A program made the translations under genes and the position numbers. Below, piece by piece: positions 58,564 to 64,000 of a DNA stretch of 64,000 nucleotides. Source of the stretch: Saccharothrix luteola (GTDB lineage: Bacteria; Actinomycetota; Actinomycetes; Mycobacteriales; Pseudonocardiaceae); contig NZ_JAJHUO010000015.1 of assembly GCF_020859565.1 (NCBI RefSeq), forward strand, positions 1 to 64,000. The letters are read 5' to 3'. Below the pieces are notes generated by a model. The model saw only the letters and a list, made by a program, of their open reading frames with translations, was not told where the DNA came from and made no database searches. Numbering within the stretch: position 1 is the stretch's first letter; every line of letters begins with the position of its first letter.

Positions 58564-59297
58564 GGGCGCACCGCGTCCAGGTACTCGGCGAACGTTCCCC
58601 GGCCCTCGGTGTACTCGCCCGGCGGGCACAGCGCGCCGGTGGACAGCCCGGCCGGACCCTCCGCCGCCTCCTCGACGCGCACCGCGTCACCCCGCCGCGC
58701 CACCACCTGCCGGACCATGTCGACCACCCGGATCCGCTCCGGCCCCGCGATCGGCGCGGTCAGCCCCTGCGGTTCACCCACCGCGAGCTCCACCAGCCGC
58801 GCGGCCACGTCGGACGTCGACACCGGCTGCGACAGCATCGGCGGCACGTGCGCCACCGGTCGCGTCGCGCCCGCCAGCACCTGCCCGGCGAACTCGAAGA
58901 ACTGCGTGGCCCGCAGCACCGTCCACGGCACCGGCCCGGCCGTCACCAGCGCCTCCTGCCGCCGCTTGCCCAGGTAGTAGTCGAGGTCGACCACGTCCGA
59001 GCCCACGATCGACAGCACCACCAGGTGCCGCACGCCCGCCCGCGCCGCCGACTCCAGCAGGTGGCCGGTGCCCTCGGTGAAGAACCGCTCGACCTCCTCC
59101 AGGCGCCGCCAATTCGCCGGGTTCGACACGTCGATCACCGCCTCGGCTCCCGCCAGCGCCGCGTCGAGCCCGGCCCCGGTGAGCAGGTCGACCCCGCCGG
59201 CACGGCTCAGCACCACCGGCTCGTGCCCGGCCCGCCCCACCTCTTCGACCACCGGACGCCCCACCGCGCCCGTACCGCCGACCACCGCGATCCTCAT
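58560..59297 (-). CDS. NAD(P)-binding atypical SDR (NmrA/quinone reductase-like), partner of the ECF41 sigma factor
   Basis: 245 residues. The cofactor motif is VVGGTGAVGRPVVEEVGRAGHEPVVLSR. AVIDVSNPANWRRLEEVERFFTEGTGHLLESAARAGVRHLVVLSIVGSD and DYYLGKRRQEALVTAGPVPWTVLRATQFFEFAG are typical of the NmrA-like/SDR_a5 group. The ECF41 family characteristically sits beside such genes; the oxidoreductase may be both target and functional partner in an oxidative or envelope response (from family knowledge). The ATG at 59297 begins the motif; GAGGA is 10 nt away. It overlaps the sigma gene by 4 nt. Confidence 0.9.
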   Translation of the reverse strand: MRIAVVGGTGAVGRPVVEEVGRAGHEPVVLSRAGGVDLLTGAGLDAALAGAEAVIDVSNPANWRRLEEVERFFTEGTGHLLESAARAGVRHLVVLSIVGSDVVDLDYYLGKRRQEALVTAGPVPWTVLRATQFFEFAGQVLAGATRPVAHVPPMLSQPVSTSDVAARLVELAVGEPQGLTAPIAGPERIRVVDMVRQVVARRGDAVRVEEAAEGPAGLSTGALCPPGEYTEGRGTFAEYLDAVRP

Positions 59298-59381
59298 CGT
59301 CAGCCCGTCCTCGTGACCCGCCGGACAACCCTGTCGCACACAGGACGACCGGGCCGGCGCGGACTGTGACATCACCCGGTG

Positions 59382-61397
59382 TCAGTCACTCCCCCGGGCG
59401 AGCCGCGACGGCCACCAGATGCGCCTGCCCACGTCCACGCCCAGGGCCGGCACCAGCAACGACCGCACCACGAACGTGTCCAGCAGCACGCCGAACGCCA
59501 CGATGAACGCGATCTGCGCGAGGAACAGGATGGGCAGCACCGCCAACGCCGAGAACGTCGCCGCGAGCACGACCCCCGCCGACGTGATCACCCCGCCGGT
59601 GATGGTCAGCCCGCGCAGCACGCCCGCCCGCGTGCCCAGCTCGACCGACTCCTCGCGCACCCGCGTCATCAGGAAGATGTTGTAGTCGATCCCCAACGCC
59701 ACCAGGAACACGAACCCGAACAGCGGCACCACCGGGTCGGCGCCCGGGAAGTCGAAGATCCCGTTGAACACCAGCGCCGCCACGCCCATGGTCGCCGCGA
59801 ACGACAGCACCACCGTGGCGATCAGCAGCAACGGCGCGAGCAGCGACCGCAGCAGCAGCGCCAGCACCAGGAAGATCACCAGCAGCACGATCGGGATGAT
59901 CACCAGCCGGTCGCGCTCGGACGTGAGCTGCGTGTCCAGCTGCGTGGCGGTGGGCCCGCCGACCTTGGCGTCGGCGTCCGGCACCGCGCGCACGGCGTCA
60001 CGCAGCCGCTGCACGGTCGCCAGCGCCGCCTCGGAGTCCGCCGGGTCCTCCAGCACGACGTCGAGCCGCACCAGCCCCGCCGCCTCGCCCGCGGGCCGCA
60101 CCGAGGACACGCCGTCCACGTCCGCCGCACCCGCCACCGCCTGCGCCTGCCCCGCACGGGCCAGCACGACGGTCGGCGCGCCGCTGCCGCCCGGGAAGTG
60201 CCGCGAGAGCACCTCCTGCCCGGCCACCGAGTCGACCTCGGTGAGGAACACGTCCGACTGCGCCGTGCCCGACGCCTTGAGCTGCGGCACGAACGCCACG
60301 CCCACCAGCAGCACCACCGCCGTCACGACCCACGTCGCACGCGGCCGGGCGGAGATCACGCGGGCCACCCGCGCCCACAGCCCGCTCGCCTCCGGGTGCG
60401 GCGAGCCGAGCTTCGGGCGCAGCGGCCAGAACGCGGACCGCCCCAGGAGCACCAGCACGGCGGGCAGGAACGTCACGGAGGCGAGCAGCGCCGCGCCGAT
60501 CCCGATCGCCGCCACCGGACCGAGGCCCTTGTTCGAGTTGAGGTCGCTGAACAGCAGGCACAGCACACCGAGCACGACCGTGCCCGCCGACGCGGCGATC
60601 GGCTCGATGGTGGCCCGCCACGCCACCCGCATCGCCGCGTAGCGGTCCTCGGTGTCGCGCAGCTCCTCGCGGAACCGGGACACCAGCAGCAACGCGTAGT
60701 CCGTCGCCGCGCCGAACACCAGGATGAACAGGATGCCCTGGCTCTGGCCGTTGAGGTCGATCACGTCGCGGTCCGCGAGCAGGTACACGGCGAGGCTGGC
60801 CACCCCGAGGGCGAACACCCCGGACAGCAACACCACCAGCGGCAGCAACGGGCTGCGGTAGACCAGCACGAGGATCAGCGCCACCACCGCGCCCGCGACC
60901 AGGAGCAGCAGGCCGTCGATGCCGCTGAACGCCTCCTTCAGGTCGGCGACCTGCGCGGCGGGCCCGGTCACCAGCACGGTGAGCCCGTCGGGCGGGTCCG
61001 TCAGCTCAGCCCGGATGGCCTCCACCGCGCCGGCCGGGTCGCCCGGGTCGACGGCGACGACCACCTGCGCGGCCTGGTCGTCGCGCGGCGACCCGATCAC
61101 CGGCGACGCCTCGCCGGGGAACGCCCGGCCGCCCAGGTAGTCGCGGTCGGCCGGGGTGAGGCCGGAGGGGCGTTCGGCCACCACGACGGCGGGCAGGCCG
61201 CGCGCGTCGCCGAACGCCTTGAGCCGCTCGGCGACCTCCGTCGCCTCGGCCGACGCGGGCAGGAACGCGGTGCTGTCGTTGACGGCGACCTCGCTCAGCT
61301 TGCCCGCGAACGGGCCGGCGAACCCGCCGAGCGCCAACCACGCGACCGCCACGAGGGCGGGCAGCAACCAGCGCGTGCGGGACCGGGTCGGGTGCAC
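59382..61397 (-). CDS. MMPL-family RND-type exporter
   Basis: 671 residues, two repeats each with a long extracytoplasmic loop and a bundle of membrane helices. Characteristic stretches include VAVNDSTAFLPASAEATEVAERL, GILFILVFGAATDYALLLVSRFREELR, GIDYNIFLMTRVREES and GVVLAATFSALAVLP; the two D-Y pairs are proton-relay positions. MMPL proteins export lipids, siderophores or drugs using the proton gradient. GTG at 61397 has GGAGG 10 nt upstream. It is divergent from a MarR gene with a palindrome between, a common drug-inducible exporter arrangement. Confidence 0.92.
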   Translation of the reverse strand: MHPTRSRTRWLLPALVAVAWLALGGFAGPFAGKLSEVAVNDSTAFLPASAEATEVAERLKAFGDARGLPAVVVAERPSGLTPADRDYLGGRAFPGEASPVIGSPRDDQAAQVVVAVDPGDPAGAVEAIRAELTDPPDGLTVLVTGPAAQVADLKEAFSGIDGLLLLVAGAVVALILVLVYRSPLLPLVVLLSGVFALGVASLAVYLLADRDVIDLNGQSQGILFILVFGAATDYALLLVSRFREELRDTEDRYAAMRVAWRATIEPIAASAGTVVLGVLCLLFSDLNSNKGLGPVAAIGIGAALLASVTFLPAVLVLLGRSAFWPLRPKLGSPHPEASGLWARVARVISARPRATWVVTAVVLLVGVAFVPQLKASGTAQSDVFLTEVDSVAGQEVLSRHFPGGSGAPTVVLARAGQAQAVAGAADVDGVSSVRPAGEAAGLVRLDVVLEDPADSEAALATVQRLRDAVRAVPDADAKVGGPTATQLDTQLTSERDRLVIIPIVLLVIFLVLALLLRSLLAPLLLIATVVLSFAATMGVAALVFNGIFDFPGADPVVPLFGFVFLVALGIDYNIFLMTRVREESVELGTRAGVLRGLTITGGVITSAGVVLAATFSALAVLPILFLAQIAFIVAFGVLLDTFVVRSLLVPALGVDVGRRIWWPSRLARGSD

Positions 61398-61440
61398 GGG
61401 ACAATGACCTCCGAGACGATGTACTTCGATGGCCGGATAG

Positions 61441-61453
61441 TTCGACCGTCGAA
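61441..61453. promoter_or_regulatory. MarR-type operator between the MMPL exporter and its regulator
   Basis: TTCGACCGTCGAA, a palindrome with perfect 5-bp arms and a 3-nt centre. A similar half-site (TTCGAT) occurs 20 nt earlier. It lies 18 nt before the marR start and 43 nt before the exporter start. Confidence 0.6.
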
Positions 61454-61471
61454 ACAATAACGGGAGGGCGT

Positions 61472-61963
61472 ATGGCCGACCACTCGACCCTCGTCAGGTT
61501 GCTCCGGCAGCTCACGGTCGAAACCGACCGGTTCGCGGAGATCTTCGGCGAGAAGCAGCGGATGCACCGCACCGACCTCAACGCGCTCGCGGTGATCATG
61601 GACGCGCGGTGGGGCGGCGAGCCGATGTCGCCCACCAGGCTGGCCGACGCTCTGCACCTGAGCGCGTCCGCGACCACGTCCGTGCTCGACCGGTTGGAGG
61701 CGTCCGGGCACGTCGAACGCGCGCGCAACCCGCACGACCGGCGCAAGGTCGAGTTGCGCGTCCCGGCCAAGGCGCTGGACCTGGGCCGCGAGTTCTTCGA
61801 GCCGCTCGACCGCGCGTTCACCCGTGCGTGGCAGCAGTTCGACGACGCCGACAAGGAGGTCATCGCCCGGTTCCTGACCGCGAGCATCGACGCGACCGCG
61901 GCGGTGCGGGCGGGGCTGACGCCGTCACCCGACCCGAAGTCATCCTCGCCGGGTCCGCAGTGA
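61472..61963 (+). CDS. MarR-family transcriptional regulator
   Basis: 163 residues. The winged helix-turn-helix runs MHRTDLNALAVIMDARWGGEPMSPTRLADALHLSASATTSVLDRLEASGHVERARNPHDRRKVELRV, in family order. Flanking helices form the dimer interface. It is probably a repressor of the divergent MMPL exporter and of itself, released by the exported compound. GGGAGGG is 4 nt before the ATG. It precedes a glycosyltransferase gene by 49 nt in the same direction, so the modification enzyme may belong to the same detoxification set (inference). Confidence 0.92.
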   Translation: MADHSTLVRLLRQLTVETDRFAEIFGEKQRMHRTDLNALAVIMDARWGGEPMSPTRLADALHLSASATTSVLDRLEASGHVERARNPHDRRKVELRVPAKALDLGREFFEPLDRAFTRAWQQFDDADKEVIARFLTASIDATAAVRAGLTPSPDPKSSSPGPQ

Positions 61964-62012
61964 CCAGCGGGTAACCGGACCGCGCCGGCCGCGAGGCGAC
62001 ACACTCCCACGA

Positions 62013-63158
62013 GTGGAGATCCTCTTCTCTAGCCTCGGCTCACACGGGCACGTCTTCCCGCTGGTGCCACTCGCCATCGCCGCCCGCGAGCAGGGCCACG
62101 ACGTCGTGTTCGCGACCCCTGACACGTTCGCGAAAGCCCTCACTTCGCGCGGCATCCAGCACGTCACGGGCGGGATGGACATGCTCGACGGGTTCGAGCT
62201 CGGCAACGCGAGCCCGGCGGCGCGCAAGGCGAAGGACTTCGACCCCCGGCGCGTCTCGAAGGTGTTCGGCTCGATCCTGGCGCGCAGGCACGCCGCGGAC
62301 CTGGTGCCGATCATCGTCGACCACAAGCCCGACCTGGTCGTGCACGAGGTGGCCAACGTCGGCGTGGCGCTCGCGGCGAGGGTCACCGGCGTGCCGGCGG
62401 TGTGCCACTCGTTCGGCAGGTACTGGCTGCCCAGCGGTCCGATGGAGGACATCCGCCTGCACCTGGCCGAGGTCGCCGCGGAGTACGGCGCGGACCTCCC
62501 CGACGGCGACATCATGCGGTTCGGCAACCCCTACCTCGACATCTGCCCCCCTTCGTTGCAGGACCGCGATTTCCTCGCCACCGCGACGGACCGCCTCCCG
62601 CTGCGGCCGGTGCCGTTCGCCGAGCCCGGTGAGCTGCCGCCGTGGGTGCTCGAACACCGCGAACCGCTGGTGTACCTCACGTTGGGCACGGCGTTCACCA
62701 CGGTGCACGTGCTGCGCACCGCGATCGAGGGCCTCGCCTCGCTGAACGCGAGGGTGCTCGTGTCCACCGGCACGATCGTGGAGGTGGGCGAGCTGGGCGA
62801 CCTGCCGGACAACGTCGTCGTGCGGGAGTGGCTGCCGCAGGCCGACCTGCTGCCGCACGTGGACCTCGTGGTGCACCACGGCGGCGCCGGCACCACGATG
62901 GGCACGCTGGGCGCCGGCGTGCCGCAACTGGTCCTGCCGCAGGGGGCCGACCAGTTCGGCAACGCCGTGATGGTGACCGAGGCCGGGCTGGGCGACCAGG
63001 TGCTCGGCGCGGAGGTGGTGGCCGAGGTGATCGCCGACAAGGCGCGCCGCCTGCTCACCGACGACGCCGTGCTCGACGCGGCGCGGGCGATGGCCGACGA
63101 GGTGGCCGCCATGCCGTCGCCGGCCGACGTGGTGGGCGTGCTGCCCGACTACGCCTGA
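62013..63158 (+). CDS. GT1 glycosyltransferase of the macrolide-type (OleD/MGT-like) group, copy 1
   Basis: 381 residues, GT-B fold. The N-terminus EILFSSLGSHGHVFPLVPLAIAAREQGHDVVFAT and the acceptor domain resemble antibiotic glycosyltransferases. The C-terminal donor loop VREWLPQADLLPHVDLVVHHGGAGTTMGTLGAGVPQLVLPQGADQFGNA is the conserved nucleotide-sugar motif of the family. Such enzymes transfer a sugar from UDP- or dTDP-sugar to a small aglycone, either in biosynthesis or to inactivate macrolides. The GTG at 62013 is the first residue of the fold; no clear ribosome site. A very similar copy starts 106 nt after its stop. Confidence 0.9.
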   Translation: MEILFSSLGSHGHVFPLVPLAIAAREQGHDVVFATPDTFAKALTSRGIQHVTGGMDMLDGFELGNASPAARKAKDFDPRRVSKVFGSILARRHAADLVPIIVDHKPDLVVHEVANVGVALAARVTGVPAVCHSFGRYWLPSGPMEDIRLHLAEVAAEYGADLPDGDIMRFGNPYLDICPPSLQDRDFLATATDRLPLRPVPFAEPGELPPWVLEHREPLVYLTLGTAFTTVHVLRTAIEGLASLNARVLVSTGTIVEVGELGDLPDNVVVREWLPQADLLPHVDLVVHHGGAGTTMGTLGAGVPQLVLPQGADQFGNAVMVTEAGLGDQVLGAEVVAEVIADKARRLLTDDAVLDAARAMADEVAAMPSPADVVGVLPDYA

Positions 63159-63176
63159 CGCCGTCCGTGACAGCGG

Positions 63177-63199
63177 CGTGAGGTGATCTTCGCCTCACG
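63177..63199 (+). terminator. Hairpin between the two glycosyltransferase genes
   Basis: CGTGAGG and CCTCACG pair across a 9-nt loop, 18 nt after the first gene's stop. It is short, without U-tract. The second gene has its own leaderless promoter downstream. Confidence 0.4.
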
Positions 63200-63251
63200 G
63201 CGCGAAGAGCCCCAATCGGACGAAATTCACCCACCGTGGAAAACTTCTCGC

Positions 63252-63257
63252 TACGCT
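63252..63257 (+). promoter_or_regulatory. Leaderless -10 element for the second glycosyltransferase
   Basis: TACGCT, 7 nt before the GTG at 63265; no Shine-Dalgarno sequence. Confidence 0.5.
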
Positions 63258-63264
63258 CGAACCA

Positions 63265-64000
63265 GTGCGAATCCTCTTCTCCAGCCTAGGTTTACACGGA
63301 CACACCTACCCGCTGCTGCCGCTGGCGATCGCCGCCCGCGAGGTGGGCCACGACGTCTCCTACTTCACCGGCGCCGCGTTCGCGAACGCCCTGACCTCGA
63401 ACGGCATCGAGCACGTCGTGGGCGGCATGGACCTGCGCGAGGCCTTCGAGATCGCGAACGGGGGCGGCCTCGTGGGCAGGCCGCAGGACGCCGACCCCGA
63501 CCGGATCGCGGCCGCGTTCACCTCGGTGCTGCCGCGCAACTTCGCCGCCGAGCTCGCGCCGGTCATCGCCGACCTCAAGCCCGACCTGGTGGTGCACGAG
63601 CTCGGCAACCCCGGCGCGGGATTCGCGGCGAAGGTGGCCGGCGTGCCCGGGCTGTGCCACTCGTTCGGCCGGATGTGGCAGGCGGACGAGTTCGCGAGCA
63701 CCGCGCGCGGGCACCTCCTCGAGGTCGCCGCGGACCTGGGTGTCGAGATCCCCGAGGACGACATCATGGGGCTCGGCAACCCGTACATCGACATCTGCCC
63801 GCCGTCGGTGCAGGACCCGACCTTCCTGGCCACCGCGCGCAACCGGATCCCGCTGCGGCCGGTGCCGTTCGCCGAGCCCGGCGAGCTGCCGGCGTGGGTG
63901 GTCGAACACCGCGAACCGCTGGTGTACCTGACGCTGGGCACGGCGTTCGGCGAGACGGGTGTGCTGCGCACCGCCATCGACGGCCTGGCCGCCGTGGACG
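63265..64000 (+). CDS. GT1 glycosyltransferase of the macrolide-type group, copy 2 (3' truncated by window end)
   Basis: The first 245 residues are visible and open to the window edge. The sequence follows copy 1 closely: RILFSSLGLHGHTYPLLPLAIAAREVGHDVSYFT at the start, NPYIDICPPSVQDPTFLATARNRIPLRPVPFAEPGELPAWVVEHREPLVYLTLGTAF near the end. The most different part is the acceptor-side region (about 55-80 and 130-160), which sets aglycone choice in this family. So the two probably act on different or successive acceptors after a tandem duplication. The GTG at 63265 is preceded by the TACGCT hexamer. Confidence 0.88.
   Translation, partial: MRILFSSLGLHGHTYPLLPLAIAAREVGHDVSYFTGAAFANALTSNGIEHVVGGMDLREAFEIANGGGLVGRPQDADPDRIAAAFTSVLPRNFAAELAPVIADLKPDLVVHELGNPGAGFAAKVAGVPGLCHSFGRMWQADEFASTARGHLLEVAADLGVEIPEDDIMGLGNPYIDICPPSVQDPTFLATARNRIPLRPVPFAEPGELPAWVVEHREPLVYLTLGTAFGETGVLRTAIDGLAAVD

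Noticed and set aside
59379..61460. 693-residue frame antisense to the MMPL exporter
   Set aside because: Charged low-complexity translation; the exporter frame has full membrane topology and motifs.
1..64000. tRNA, rRNA, insertion sequences, prophage or integron elements
   Set aside because: No tRNA-like cloverleaf with CCA end, no transposase or integrase motifs and no terminal inverted repeats were seen by eye.

Overview
The window is very G+C-rich DNA with strong third-position GC bias, many GTG starts and dense tight operons. The gene content (DUF574 S-adenosyl methyltransferase, SigJ-type sigma factor with a SnoaL tail, PucR, PaaX, GntR and LacI regulators, many secreted polysaccharidases, cold-shock and MMPL proteins) points to a soil actinomycete, most likely Pseudonocardiales (Saccharothrix/Lentzea/Actinosynnema-like). 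That placement is inference. I see no rRNA, tRNA, phage, insertion sequence or CRISPR. It looks like a variable chromosomal arm: saprophytic catabolism, defence/detoxification, and several decaying genes.

Layout. 1-1.7 kb: end of an enolase-superfamily dehydratase and an AEC transporter. 1.7-8.6 kb: a LacI-controlled alpha-galactoside locus (GH36, an ABC permease with a lipoprotein-like leader, a secreted GH with carbohydrate-binding domains) with two palindromic operators. 8.6-12.4 kb: alpha/beta hydrolases. 12.4-12.7 kb: a symmetric 22-bp-period repeat element. 12.7-15.3 kb: a two-component system and a SnoaL-like lipoprotein. 15.4-20.7 kb: a pectate lyase, a PaaX-type regulator, a GH5 glycosidase and gene fragments. 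20.7-25.5 kb: a folate one-carbon pair, a penicillin-binding-like serine hydrolase and a second two-component system. 25.5-33.9 kb: a truncated MFS remnant, a beta-propeller protein, PucR, a TetR-SDR pair, then three broken genes and a DJ-1/PfpI protein.

34.3-37.7 kb: a beta-lactam-linked island of two beta-lactamase-fold genes around a LysR regulator, with a LysR-type palindrome and a coupled VanY-like D,D-carboxypeptidase. 37.7-45 kb: glucose-dehydrogenase-like protein, a coupled debranching enzyme and GT4 glycosyltransferase, a hairpin and a small membrane protein, a hydrolase-fold protein lacking its nucleophile, and a LysR. 45-49.2 kb: cold-shock protein, DUF574 methyltransferase, DacB and a secreted proline-rich-tail protein. 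49.3-52.1 kb: gluconate locus (GntR, gluconokinase, GntP) with two operators. 53-56.7 kb: ilvD converging on a secreted beta-helix protein with CebR-like sites. 56.9-64 kb: methyltransferase, SigJ with NAD-binding partner, MarR with MMPL exporter, and two tandem glycosyltransferases, the second cut by the window end.

Starts were set from Shine-Dalgarno sequences, or, in seven cases, from a TANNNT -10 hexamer 6-7 nt before the start codon, which indicates leaderless transcripts. Functional calls rest on reading motifs by eye; no database search was possible.
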